In this document: positions 15,409 to 24,536 of the stretch, one piece after another
Numbering within the stretch: the stretch's first letter is position 1
Layout of the letters: each line of letters starts with the position of its first letter
Assembly (NCBI RefSeq): GCF_044891285.1
Contig: NZ_JAUIYO010000002.1
Span: forward strand, 248,001-312,000
Direction of reading: 5' to 3'
DNA from: Pseudobacillus lumedeiriae
GTDB taxonomy: Bacteria; Bacillota; Bacilli; Bacillales; Domibacillaceae
Length of the DNA: 64,000 nucleotides
Notes under the pieces: model-generated
Told to the model about the DNA's origin: nothing
Databases searched by the model: none
Seen by the model: the letters and a program-made list of their open reading frames with translations, nothing else
Translations under genes and position numbers: made by a program

Positions 15409-16588
15409 CGGCATGCTTTCTCAAGAAGAAATTGATGCTTTGTTAAGAGGCACGGCAGATAACAATGAAGAAAGTGAAGAAGTGAAGGAAACGGCTGAAG
15501 TAGAGACAGGGATGTATTTAGATGCTTTTGAACAAGATACCCTCGGTGAAATCGGCAACATTTCCTTTGGCAGCTCGGCGACAGCACTTTCCAGCTTGTT
15601 AAATCAAAAAGTAGAAATTACAACTCCAACAGTGACTATTATACACCGTCAAAACTTAAAAGATGAGTTCCCGCATCCTTACGTAGCGATTGAAGTGGAA
15701 TATACGGAAGGTTTTACGAGTGCGACAAATTTGCTCGTTATTAAACAAACAGATGCGGCCATTATCGCAGATTTAATGCTTGGCGGCGACGGCACGAATC
15801 CGGATCCAACATTAGGCGAAATTCAGCTCAGTGCGGTCCAAGAAGCAATGAATCAAATGATGGGTTCGGCAGCTACGTCTATGTCGACGATTTTTAATAA
15901 AAGAGTTGATATTTCACCACCGTCTATTGCCTTAATGGACCTATACTTAGGCAAAGGGGAAGAAAAGCTGAATAAACAAGAGCTGCTCGTCAAGATTTCA
16001 TTCCGTTTAACGATCGGAGATTTAATTGACTCGAATATTATGCAGCTTGTCCCACTTGAGTTTGCTAAAGAACTAGTATACGAGTTAATGAATCCATCGA
16101 TAGCGGAACAAGAGACAGCGGGAGCAGCACAGCCAGCCGCTCCAACAGCTGTTGTTCATGAGCAGCCGCAGCCAGCTGAACCGCAGGCCGCAGCAGCCGT
16201 ACAGGGGATGTATCAGGAACCTCAGCCTCAATATCAATCAGTCAGCACACCGCCGCCACAGCCGGCTGTGAATGTTCAGCCTGCTTCTTTTGCTTCCTTT
16301 GAACGGGCACCGCTGCAGGAACACGAAGCGCGGAATTTAAACATGCTTTTAGATATCCCGCTTCAGGTGACGGTAGAGCTTGGGAGAACAAATCGGTCTG
16401 TAAAAGACATTCTGGACTTATCAGCCGGATCGATTATCGAACTTGACAAGCTGGCTGGAGAACCTGTTGATATTCTCGTAAACAGCCGCCTGGTTGCTAA
16501 AGGCGAGGTTGTTGTCATTGAAGAAAACTTCGGCGTTCGGATTACAGATATTTTAAGTCAGGGCGACCGTTTAAAAAAATTAAACTAA
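15401..16588 (+). CDS. fliY: Flagellar motor switch phosphatase FliY
   Basis: FliY replaces or fuses the FliN function in Gram-positive bacteria and dephosphorylates CheY-P at the switch. The ATG at 15401 overlaps the fliM stop; an earlier in-frame codon at 15374 lies inside fliM and is rejected. The 395-residue protein has an N-terminal CheY-binding peptide (MLSQEEIDALLRG), CheC-type phosphatase sites (GEIGNISFGSSATAL and VQEAMNQMMGSAATSM), a Pro/Gln/Ala-rich linker (about 232-300) and a FliN-like SpoA domain (about 315-393). The length matches the B. subtilis protein closely. Confidence 0.96.
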   Translation: MSDGMLSQEEIDALLRGTADNNEESEEVKETAEVETGMYLDAFEQDTLGEIGNISFGSSATALSSLLNQKVEITTPTVTIIHRQNLKDEFPHPYVAIEVEYTEGFTSATNLLVIKQTDAAIIADLMLGGDGTNPDPTLGEIQLSAVQEAMNQMMGSAATSMSTIFNKRVDISPPSIALMDLYLGKGEEKLNKQELLVKISFRLTIGDLIDSNIMQLVPLEFAKELVYELMNPSIAEQETAGAAQPAAPTAVVHEQPQPAEPQAAAAVQGMYQEPQPQYQSVSTPPPQPAVNVQPASFASFERAPLQEHEARNLNMLLDIPLQVTVELGRTNRSVKDILDLSAGSIIELDKLAGEPVDILVNSRLVAKGEVVVIEENFGVRITDILSQGDRLKKLN

Positions 16589-16610
16589 TTTATTCAGGGG
16601 GTTAGTAACA

Positions 16611-16973
16611 ATGGGAAATCGTATTCTAGTCGTAGATGATGCGGCATTTATGCGTATGATGATTAAAGATATTTTAACTAAAAATGGTTTTGATGTCGTA
16701 GGAGAAGCAGCTGACGGTGCTCAGGCGGTTGAAAAATATAAAGAATTGAAGCCGGATTTAGTGACAATGGATATTACAATGCCTGAAAAAGACGGCATTT
16801 CTGCTTTGAAAGAAATTAAGGCGGATGATCCAAACGCGAAAATCATCATGTGTTCCGCTATGGGCCAGCAATCGATGGTCATTGACGCGATTCAAGCAGG
16901 AGCTAAAGACTTTATCGTAAAGCCGTTCCAGCCGGACCGTGTCATTGAAGCAATCTCAAAAACATTAGCATAA
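16611..16973 (+). CDS. cheY: Chemotaxis response regulator CheY
   Basis: CheY is phosphorylated by CheA and, in Bacillus, promotes counter-clockwise rotation by binding FliM. The 120-residue single receiver domain shows the acidic pair (VVDD, residues 7-10), the phospho-acceptor Asp54 in TMDITMPEKDG, the conserved Ser/Thr region (MCSAMGQ) and Lys in IVKPF. The start is ATG behind GGGGGTTAG. Confidence 0.97.
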   Translation: MGNRILVVDDAAFMRMMIKDILTKNGFDVVGEAADGAQAVEKYKELKPDLVTMDITMPEKDGISALKEIKADDPNAKIIMCSAMGQQSMVIDAIQAGAKDFIVKPFQPDRVIEAISKTLA

Positions 16974-16992
16974 GCTTAAGAAGGTGCGTTCT

Positions 16993-17679
16993 TTGATTAA
17001 ACAACTTTTTAAGCCTTTCGCTTTCATCCTCTTCAGCATGGCTCTGTTTGCAGGCAATTTCTCTGTTGCCCAAGCAGAGCCATTTAATAATAATGTGAAA
17101 GACTGTTTAGAGAGCCCCGATCAATGCGGGCAGGAAACAGGAAAAACGAAGAAGGAAGAGCCGGACGGCCAAAGTCAGCAACGAACAGAAGAAAGAGCAG
17201 TGGGCGTCACGATCTGGGATTTTATCAAAATGATAGGAGCGCTTGCCTTTGTCCTTGCCCTTATTTATTTTTTATTGCGCTTCGTCAACCAGAAAAGCCG
17301 CTCTTATCAGCAATCTAAAATGATTCAGCATTTAGGCGGCTCGCCGCTTGGCGGCAATCGGTCGCTTCAGATCGTCAAAGTCGGTGATCGGGTATTAGTG
17401 CTCGGTGTCGGCGAAAACATTCAATTGATTAAAGAAATTGATGATGAACAGGAATTGACTAGATTTATCGAGCATTACAGTCATCAAATGGATCAAATGC
17501 TTCAGCCGCAGGACGTTATTACAAAACTGATCAGCAAGTGGAAAAGCAAAGAAACACAAAATGTTGAAAAACAAGATCAATTTAAACAAATGTTTGAGAG
17601 GCAATTAGGTGAGATCAAACAGTCAAGAAAGCAGATGATTTCGAAAATGAGCAGCGAGGAGAAGAAGCGTAATGAATGA
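16993..17679 (+). CDS. fliO: Flagellar export gate protein FliO (FliZ)
   Basis: FliO, called FliZ in B. subtilis, helps FliP assemble in the export gate. The 228-residue product has an N-terminal signal peptide ending near AQA, a short Cys-containing extracytoplasmic segment, a membrane helix (about 74-96) and a cytoplasmic FliO domain with RSLQIVKVGDRVLVLGVGE. The TTG at 16993 lies eight bases after AGAAGG; a GTG at 16984 overlaps that ribosome site. It overlaps fliP by eight bases. Confidence 0.88.
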   Translation: MIKQLFKPFAFILFSMALFAGNFSVAQAEPFNNNVKDCLESPDQCGQETGKTKKEEPDGQSQQRTEERAVGVTIWDFIKMIGALAFVLALIYFLLRFVNQKSRSYQQSKMIQHLGGSPLGGNRSLQIVKVGDRVLVLGVGENIQLIKEIDDEQELTRFIEHYSHQMDQMLQPQDVITKLISKWKSKETQNVEKQDQFKQMFERQLGEIKQSRKQMISKMSSEEKKRNE

Positions 17680-18337
17680 GTTTATGGAGTTTTTTAATCA
17701 AAGCGCTCCCGATCAAGTGTCGACGTCTGTTAAGCTTTTCCTCCTGTTGACGGTCTTATCGCTCGCTCCGAGTATCTTGATTTTAATGACGTGTTTTACA
17801 CGTATCATTATTGTGCTCTCATTCGTCAGATCAGCGCTGGCGACACAGCAGATGCCGCCCACGCAGGTATTGATCGGTCTCGCTTTGTTTTTGACCTTTT
17901 TTATTATGGCGCCTGTCTTTCAAGAAATAAACGATGAAGCGCTGACGCCATTGTTTAATGAAGAAATCAATCTAGAGCAGGCATATGACAAAGCAAGTAT
18001 TCCGTTAAAGGATTTTATGAGTGAACATACAAGGCAGAAGGATTTGGACTTATTTTTAAATTATTCAGGGGCTGAACGCCCAAAAACGGTGGAAGACATT
18101 CCACTTACTTCCTTAGTGCCGGCTTTTGCTCTAAGTGAAATAAAAACAGCGTTTCAAATCGGCTTTATGATTTTTATTCCGTTTCTCGTCATTGATATGG
18201 TCGTTGCCAGCATTCTTATGTCGATGGGGATGATGATGCTCCCGCCGGTTATGATTTCCCTCCCCTTTAAAATCTTGTTGTTTGTTCTTGTAGATGGCTG
18301 GTATTTAGTCATTGAATCTTTGCTGAAAAGCTTTTAA
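17672..18337 (+). CDS. fliP: Flagellar export gate protein FliP
   Basis: FliP is a core subunit of the FliPQR export gate. The 221-residue product has several membrane helices and the family motifs LILMTCFTRIIIVLSFVR (about 35-52), ATQQMPPTQVLIGLALFLTF and FQIGFMIFIPFLVIDMV. B. subtilis FliP has about the same length. The start overlaps the end of fliO within GTAATGAATGA. Confidence 0.96.
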   Translation: MNEFMEFFNQSAPDQVSTSVKLFLLLTVLSLAPSILILMTCFTRIIIVLSFVRSALATQQMPPTQVLIGLALFLTFFIMAPVFQEINDEALTPLFNEEINLEQAYDKASIPLKDFMSEHTRQKDLDLFLNYSGAERPKTVEDIPLTSLVPAFALSEIKTAFQIGFMIFIPFLVIDMVVASILMSMGMMMLPPVMISLPFKILLFVLVDGWYLVIESLLKSF

Positions 18338-18349
18338 GTAGGTGTAACA

Positions 18350-18619
18350 ATGAATTCAGAAATGGTAATCTCCTTAGCCGAGAAAGGCGTCTATACAACT
18401 CTCATTATTTGTGGACCGCTTTTGATTGTCGCCCTTGTCGTTGGTCTTGCGGTCAGTATTTTTCAGGCAACGACACAAATTCAAGAACAGACGCTTGCTT
18501 TCATTCCAAAGATTGTCGCTGTATTAATTGGCTTGATTTTCTTTGGACCATGGATGCTGAGTAAAATACTTTCCTATACGTTTGATATTTTTACGAATTT
18601 AACGAGATTTGTAGGTTGA
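18350..18619 (+). CDS. fliQ: Flagellar export gate protein FliQ
   Basis: FliQ is an 89-residue helical-hairpin membrane protein of the export gate. Its two hydrophobic helices (about 15-40 and 50-75) and the motifs GPLLIVALVVGLAVSIFQA and TQIQEQTLAFIPKI are diagnostic. It lies between fliP and fliR and starts 12 bases after the fliP stop. Confidence 0.95.
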   Translation: MNSEMVISLAEKGVYTTLIICGPLLIVALVVGLAVSIFQATTQIQEQTLAFIPKIVAVLIGLIFFGPWMLSKILSYTFDIFTNLTRFVG

Positions 18620-18623
18620 TGGA

Positions 18624-19400
18624 ATGGAAGAGATCGTACCCAATTTGTCCGTTTTATTATTAATTATCGTCCGTGTTTCTGCTTTTTTTGTGACGATGCC
18701 GCTGTTTTCTCACCGGACGATTCCCGCTATGCATCGAATTGGTTTCGCCGTTTTGTTGTCCTGGATGATGTATTATACGATCGATGCCGCTCCGCTTGAG
18801 GTTGACGGAGAGTATTTTTTACTCATTTTAAAAGAAGCGATTGTCGGGCTGCTTATCGGTCTGTCGGCATATATAGTGATCGCCGCTATCCAAATCGCGG
18901 GAGGATTGATTGACTTTCAAATGGGGTTTGCCATTGCGAATGTTATCGATCCGCAAACGGGAGCGCAAAGTCCGCTGATGGGGCAATATCTGTATATGTT
19001 TTCTTTATTGATGCTGCTGGCATTAAACGGCCACCACCTCATCTTGGACGGCATCTTTTACAGTTATCAATATATTCCTGTCGATCAGCTGTCACTTCAT
19101 TTCGAAAACGGCCGCCTTGCTGAATATATGAGCCGCGCCTTTGGTTCAATGTTCTTAATCGCTTTCCAAATGGCGATGCCAGTTGTTGCTGCTTTATTTT
19201 TAGTCGATGTGGCACTAGGAATTGTCGCGAGAACGGTTCCGCAGCTCAATATTTTTGTTGTCGGCTTTCCTCTTAAAATTGGTGTGGCCTTTCTCGTCAT
19301 GACGGTCGTCCTAGGAGTGATGTTGACAGTCGTTCAAAAGCTGTTTGAAATGATGCTGTATACGATGCGCGATGTGATGGCGCTGATGGGGGGGGCGTAA
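18624..19400 (+). CDS. fliR: Flagellar export gate protein FliR
   Basis: FliR completes the FliPQR gate. The 258-residue product has about six membrane segments and the family blocks RVSAFFVTMPLF, EAIVGLLIGL, QMGFAIANVIDP and the C-terminal VGFPLKIGVAFLV. It starts at ATG 18624, four bases after the fliQ stop and close to a short ribosome site that overlaps fliQ. Confidence 0.95.
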   Translation: MEEIVPNLSVLLLIIVRVSAFFVTMPLFSHRTIPAMHRIGFAVLLSWMMYYTIDAAPLEVDGEYFLLILKEAIVGLLIGLSAYIVIAAIQIAGGLIDFQMGFAIANVIDPQTGAQSPLMGQYLYMFSLLMLLALNGHHLILDGIFYSYQYIPVDQLSLHFENGRLAEYMSRAFGSMFLIAFQMAMPVVAALFLVDVALGIVARTVPQLNIFVVGFPLKIGVAFLVMTVVLGVMLTVVQKLFEMMLYTMRDVMALMGGA

Positions 19401-19401
19401 A

Positions 19402-20484
19402 GTGGAGAACTGGCAGCTGGATCTTCAGTTTTTCGCTGGAGAAAAAACAGAGAAAGCAACTCCGAAAAAACGGCAAGATTCCCGTAAAAAAGGCCAAGTG
19501 GCAAAAAGTCAGGATGTCACAACGGCCATTAGTTTATTAGCTCTGTTCGGGTTCTTATTTATCGGCGCTTCATTTATCGGCAAAAGTATTGTTCATTTGT
19601 TTCAACATTCTCTGCAATATTATCTAGTCATGCCTGTAACAGAATCAAATTTGAAAGTGATTGTTCTTGAAATCATGGAACAATTGATCTACATACTAGG
19701 CCCTGTTATGCTAATTGCACTTTTAGCAGGGGTAACAGCTAATTATTTTCAGGTTGGTTTTTTACTGACTGGAGAACCGCTCAAACCAAAGCTTGAGAAG
19801 CTGGATCCTATTAAAGGATTCAAACGGATTTTTGCTGTCCGAGCACTTGTGGAGCTGCTGAAATCCATGTTAAAGATTTCATTTGTAGGTGCCATTACCT
19901 TTTTTATTCTCTGGTCTAACATTGAAGAAGTATTGAAGTTATCGTTCAAGTCGATCAATGATGCATTGGGGACGGTCGGCATGCTGACTCTGCAAATGGG
20001 AGCAGCCGCTTCAGGAGCGCTTCTTTTTTTAGCGTTACTCGATTTTTTATACCAAAAGTATGACTTTGAAAAAAGTATCCGAATGTCGAAGCAGGATATT
20101 AAAGATGAGTATAAAAACATTGAGGGCGATCCGCTCATTAAATCAAAAATTAAGCAGCGTCAGCGGGAAATGGCGATGAGCCGGATGATGCAGGAAGTAC
20201 CGCAGGCCGACGTGGTCATTACAAACCCCACTCATTATGCCATTGCTTTGAAATACGATGAAAAGCAGTCAGATGCTCCTATGGTCGTCGCTAAAGGTGT
20301 CGATTATCTGGCGCAAAAAATTAAATATGTTGCTGGTGAAAACGAAGTGGAATTGATTGAAAACAGGCCGTTGGCAAGAGCTCTTTATGATCAGGTGGAA
20401 GTGGGCCAGCCTATTCCTGAAGAGTTTTTTAAAGCGGTGGCTGAAATTTTAGCTTATGTGTACCGTATAAAAAATAAATTGTAA
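19402..20484 (+). CDS. flhB: Flagellar export switch protein FlhB
   Basis: FlhB controls the switch from rod/hook to filament export. The 360-residue product has the N-terminal basic segment (EKTEKATPKKRQDSRKKGQ), four membrane segments and a cytoplasmic domain. The self-cleavage motif NPTH is at residues 275-278, where cleavage occurs between Asn and Pro. It starts with GTG one base after the fliR stop. Confidence 0.96.
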   Translation: MENWQLDLQFFAGEKTEKATPKKRQDSRKKGQVAKSQDVTTAISLLALFGFLFIGASFIGKSIVHLFQHSLQYYLVMPVTESNLKVIVLEIMEQLIYILGPVMLIALLAGVTANYFQVGFLLTGEPLKPKLEKLDPIKGFKRIFAVRALVELLKSMLKISFVGAITFFILWSNIEEVLKLSFKSINDALGTVGMLTLQMGAAASGALLFLALLDFLYQKYDFEKSIRMSKQDIKDEYKNIEGDPLIKSKIKQRQREMAMSRMMQEVPQADVVITNPTHYAIALKYDEKQSDAPMVVAKGVDYLAQKIKYVAGENEVELIENRPLARALYDQVEVGQPIPEEFFKAVAEILAYVYRIKNKL

Positions 20485-20508
20485 GTTTTGTTGTTAGGAG
20501 AGAAAGAA

Positions 20509-22545
20509 ATGAAAGCAAGAGACATCTCCGTATTGCTAAGTGTGATTTTAATCGTTGCGATGCTGATTGTTCCGCTGCCATCATGGCTGTTGAGTGTACT
20601 AATTATAATAAATATTTCTCTTGCTCTTTTAGTGCTGCTCATTTCGATGAATATGAGAGAAGCGCTGGAGTTTTCCGTTTTCCCGTCTTTACTTTTGTTA
20701 TTGACGTTATTCCGTCTCGGGCTAAATGTGTCGACAACGCGTTCAATTTTAAGTAAAGGCGAGGCTGGCGGCGTTGTCGAGACATTTGGAACGTTTGTCG
20801 TCGGCGGGAATATTATTGTGGGAATGGTTGTATTCCTTATTTTGATTATTATTCAATTCGTGGTCATTACGAAAGGGTCGGAACGGGTATCTGAAGTAGC
20901 TGCCCGTTTTACGCTGGATGCTATGCCGGGAAAACAAATGAGTATTGATGCGGACTTGAATGCAGGTATGATTTCTGAACAAGAAGCGAGAGAACGGCGG
21001 GAAAAAGTAAGCCGCGAATCCGATTTTTACGGGGCGATGGATGGGGCAACGAAGTTCGTCAAAGGGGACGCCATTGCCGGGATTATTATCGTCATTATTA
21101 ACTTGATTTTTGGAATGATCATTGGGGTCGTCCAACAAGGGCTTCCAATGGCAGAGGCCGCTGCCCGTTATTCGCTGTTAACGGTAGGGGACGGAATTGT
21201 ATCCCAGGTGCCTGCGCTTTTAATTTCAACCGCAACTGGTATTGTTGTCACGAGAGCGGCTTCTACAGGAAACCTTGGAGAAGACATTATGACACAGCTT
21301 CTTGCTTTTCCTGTGATGCTTTATGTAGCAGCTGGCACGATTTTTTTGCTTGGTGTCGCTACACCGATCAATGATGTGCTGACTATTCCTATTGCCGGTG
21401 CGCTTGCTTTAGGCGGCTATATGCTTCAGCGTCCACCGAAAAAAGAAGAAGTGGACATGTTCCAAGCGGAAGAGGAAGTAGAAACAGAAGAATTGAAAAG
21501 TGCAGAAAGTGTGGTCAATTTACTTAATATTGATCCAATCGAATTTGAATTTGGGTACGGATTAATCCCGCTGGCCGATGCAGGACAGGGAGGGGATTTA
21601 CTGGACCGGGTCGTGATGATCCGCCGCCAGCTCGCCATTGAACTCGGACTTGTGATTCCAGTTGTTCGTATTCGGGATAACATTCAGCTGCAGCCGAATG
21701 AATATCGAATTAAGATAAAGGGAAGTGTCATGGCTTCCGGAGATCTATTGCTCGATCATTATTTGGCAATGAGTCCAGGGGAAGACGATGATACGATTGA
21801 AGGAATTGATACGATCGAACCATCTTTCGGTCTGCCGGCTAAATGGATTACGGAGGAAATGAAAGAACAGGCTGAAATTTTAGGCTATACGGTCGTTGAT
21901 CCCCCGAGTGTTGTTTCTACTCATTTGACAGAAGTGATTAAAGCGAATGCCCATGAACTGCTTGGCCGTCAGGAAACACAGCAGTTAATTGATCATTTGA
22001 AGGAATCCTATCCTATTTTAGCAGAGGAAGTTACCCCGAATCCGCTGACAGTAGGGGAAGTTCAAAAGGTGCTCGCTAAATTATTGAAGGAACACATCTC
22101 GATCAGAAATCTGCCGATTATTTTTGAAACACTGGCTGACTTTGGAAAGATGTCTTCTGATACTGACTTGCTGACGGAATATGTCCGCCAGGCGCTTGCC
22201 AGACAAATTACTGGACAGTACACAGAGGCAGGAGAAGCGTTAAAGGTCATTACGCTTTCAGGACAAATTGAGAAGCTTATCGCTGACAATGTACAGCAAA
22301 CGGAACATGGCAACTTTTTGTCGCTTGATCCGATGGACTCGCAGCGAATACTAGAAGCAATGGCTGCCCAAGTGGAACAAGTATCTTTTATGCAGCAGAC
22401 ACCAATTATTTTATGTTCACCGGCCGTTCGGATGTATATTAGGCAGCTTGCTGAACGATATTTTCCGCAATTGCCGATTTTATCCTATAATGAGCTGGAA
22501 CCGAACGTGGAAGTTCAAAGTGCAGGGGTGGTGAGTTTAGATTGA
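20509..22545 (+). CDS. flhA: Flagellar export gate protein FlhA
   Basis: FlhA is the large export-gate subunit that couples proton flow to export and docks chaperone-substrate complexes. The 678-residue product has about eight membrane segments in its first 310 residues. It carries the FHIPEP-family blocks PSLLLLLTLFRLGLNVSTTR, the loop around MPGKQMSIDADLNAG, and PALLISTATGIVVTRA. A long soluble domain follows. ATG 20509 lies behind TAGGAGAG; an in-frame TTG at 20488 precedes this site and is rejected. The stop overlaps flhF in ATTGA. Confidence 0.96.
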   Translation: MKARDISVLLSVILIVAMLIVPLPSWLLSVLIIINISLALLVLLISMNMREALEFSVFPSLLLLLTLFRLGLNVSTTRSILSKGEAGGVVETFGTFVVGGNIIVGMVVFLILIIIQFVVITKGSERVSEVAARFTLDAMPGKQMSIDADLNAGMISEQEARERREKVSRESDFYGAMDGATKFVKGDAIAGIIIVIINLIFGMIIGVVQQGLPMAEAAARYSLLTVGDGIVSQVPALLISTATGIVVTRAASTGNLGEDIMTQLLAFPVMLYVAAGTIFLLGVATPINDVLTIPIAGALALGGYMLQRPPKKEEVDMFQAEEEVETEELKSAESVVNLLNIDPIEFEFGYGLIPLADAGQGGDLLDRVVMIRRQLAIELGLVIPVVRIRDNIQLQPNEYRIKIKGSVMASGDLLLDHYLAMSPGEDDDTIEGIDTIEPSFGLPAKWITEEMKEQAEILGYTVVDPPSVVSTHLTEVIKANAHELLGRQETQQLIDHLKESYPILAEEVTPNPLTVGEVQKVLAKLLKEHISIRNLPIIFETLADFGKMSSDTDLLTEYVRQALARQITGQYTEAGEALKVITLSGQIEKLIADNVQQTEHGNFLSLDPMDSQRILEAMAAQVEQVSFMQQTPIILCSPAVRMYIRQLAERYFPQLPILSYNELEPNVEVQSAGVVSLD

Positions 22546-23663
22546 AAGTAAAAAAATATACGGCGGCAACCATGCCTGAAGTTATGAAACAGATTCGTGC
22601 CGAGCTTGGAGAGCAAGCGGTGCTTCTGCAAACGAAAACCGTGTATACGGGAGGGTTTTTCGGCCTATTTAAAAAGAAGAGTATAGAAGTGGTAGCAGCG
22701 ATTGATCCGAACCCTCACACGGCTCCTCATTTGAAAAAATCAGCTGTTTTCAACGAGCATCCTCTGCAGCTGAAGAAAGAAAAACATAATGGAGAAGCTC
22801 TCACGAAGGAATTGAATGAGTTAAAAGAAATCGTTAAACAGATTTCTAAGGCAGATCCTTTTTCATCGGATACTTACCCGGAAGAACTGAGACGCCCAAT
22901 CATAAAATTACAAAAACAAGAAGTGGCGGAGGAGTTTGTTTCTGAATTGAAACAGCAGCTGCTTGATAAATGGAAAGAAGAAAAAGGACAGGTCAGTGAA
23001 GCGCTCGCGGATGAATGGAGCAGAGAGTGGCTCATTGAAAAAATAAAGCCTATTCAAGACAAGCAGCCGGCCATTTCGAAAAAGTTTATTAATATTGTAG
23101 GGCCGACTGGAGTAGGAAAAACGACGACGCTCGCCAAAATGGCCGCTGGAAGTGTGCTGGAACAAAAGTTTAAAACGGCTTTTATTACAACAGATACGTA
23201 CAGAATCGGAGCCATTGAGCAGTTAAAAACATATGCCGATTTATTGAAAGTTCCAGTAGAAATTGTTTATCAGCCAGTTGAAATGAAGCGGGCAATCGAG
23301 AAATTTAAAGAGTATGAAATAGTTTATATTGATACGGCCGGGCGTAACTATTTGGAAAAACCATTTATCGAAGAATTAAAAACGATGATCCCTTTCGATC
23401 GAATGAAAAATTATTTAGTCGTGTCCCTTACTGCCAAGGAGCCGGATATCCATGCAATGATCCAGCAATTTTCTGATGTGCCGATTGATCAGTTTATTTT
23501 CACGAAAGTGGATGAAACGACGAGCCGCGGGGCGATTGTGAACGTAATGTGCCGATACGGTAAAGGAGCAGCTTTCTTAACGAATGGGCAAAACGTACCG
23601 GACGATTTGATTCAGCCAAATGCGAAAGAAATAGCTGATATTATTTTGGGTGACCACTTATGA
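22542..23663 (+). CDS. flhF: SRP-type GTPase FlhF, flagellar placement
   Basis: FlhF is an SRP-family GTPase that directs where flagella form. The 373-residue product has a variable B domain (1-140) and an NG domain with G1 VGPTGVGKTTTLAK, DTYRIGAIEQLKTYA, DTAGR and TKVDETTSRG. It starts with TTG overlapping the flhA stop, and its TGA overlaps the flhG start, so the three are likely coupled. Confidence 0.95.
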   Translation: MKVKKYTAATMPEVMKQIRAELGEQAVLLQTKTVYTGGFFGLFKKKSIEVVAAIDPNPHTAPHLKKSAVFNEHPLQLKKEKHNGEALTKELNELKEIVKQISKADPFSSDTYPEELRRPIIKLQKQEVAEEFVSELKQQLLDKWKEEKGQVSEALADEWSREWLIEKIKPIQDKQPAISKKFINIVGPTGVGKTTTLAKMAAGSVLEQKFKTAFITTDTYRIGAIEQLKTYADLLKVPVEIVYQPVEMKRAIEKFKEYEIVYIDTAGRNYLEKPFIEELKTMIPFDRMKNYLVVSLTAKEPDIHAMIQQFSDVPIDQFIFTKVDETTSRGAIVNVMCRYGKGAAFLTNGQNVPDDLIQPNAKEIADIILGDHL

Positions 23664-24535
23664 TGCACAATGATCAAGCAGCAGCATTGCGGCAAAGACT
23701 GAATCGTCTCGAAGGAGGCAGGGCCAAAACGGTTGCTGTAGTGAGCGGAAAAGGCGGAGTAGGAAAATCAAACATTTCACTAAATTTTGCTATTGAGCTA
23801 ACCCGTAGTGGGAAAAAAGTGCTAATATTTGATATGGATATCGGAATGGGGAACATCCATGTATTGACTGGACAGGCATGGGGACGCTCTATCGCTGATT
23901 TTTTTGAACAAGAACGGTCCCTTAAAGAGCTGATTTTCAAGGATAAAGAAGGGGTTTCTTACATTCTGGGTGGTTCGGGTCTCAACCAGTTAGTTGAATG
24001 GAACAGCAGTCATTTTAATCGGTGGCTGTATGAGATAGAAGAACTTCAGCAGCAGTACGATTATTTATTGTTTGACATGGGAGCAGGTGCCACGAAAGAA
24101 ACGCTTAATATTCTAATGTCGACAGACGATATTATAGTTGTAACGACACCAGAACCGACATCGATCACGGATGCTTATTCTATGATGAAATATATTCATT
24201 CTCACGGTGGAGAAAACACATTTTATCTAGTATGTAACCGGACGGAATCGGAAAAAGAAGGCAGGGAAGCAGTTAACCGGCTGCGGCAGGCCGTTCAAAA
24301 GTTTTTGCAGAGAGAAAGTTTTGAATTAGGGGTCTTACCTGAAAGTAACATTGTAAAAAGAGCGGTTATTGCACAAACCCCCTTTCTTATTGCCTATCCG
24401 AATACAAACATATCCCAAGCGCTGAGAGCGGCTGTGAAAGCATATGCTGAAGGATACTGGGATTCATCAAATAAGTCTGAACCGAAAAGCTTTATATCTA
24501 GGCTTCGTTACTTCTTTGCGAAAGGCAGGGGCTAA
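23660..24535 (+). CDS. flhG: MinD-like ATPase FlhG (YlxH)
   Basis: FlhG is a MinD/ParA-type ATPase that activates FlhF GTPase and sets flagellar pattern. The 291-residue product has the deviant Walker A SGKGGVGKS (about 29-37), the FDMDIGMGNIHVL block and LLFDMGAGATKET. The N-terminal segment DQAAALRQRLNRLE contains the conserved FlhF-activating Gln region. It starts at an ATG overlapping the flhF stop and ends one base before the cheB start. Confidence 0.94.
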   Translation: MMHNDQAAALRQRLNRLEGGRAKTVAVVSGKGGVGKSNISLNFAIELTRSGKKVLIFDMDIGMGNIHVLTGQAWGRSIADFFEQERSLKELIFKDKEGVSYILGGSGLNQLVEWNSSHFNRWLYEIEELQQQYDYLLFDMGAGATKETLNILMSTDDIIVVTTPEPTSITDAYSMMKYIHSHGGENTFYLVCNRTESEKEGREAVNRLRQAVQKFLQRESFELGVLPESNIVKRAVIAQTPFLIAYPNTNISQALRAAVKAYAEGYWDSSNKSEPKSFISRLRYFFAKGRG

Positions 24536-24536
24536 A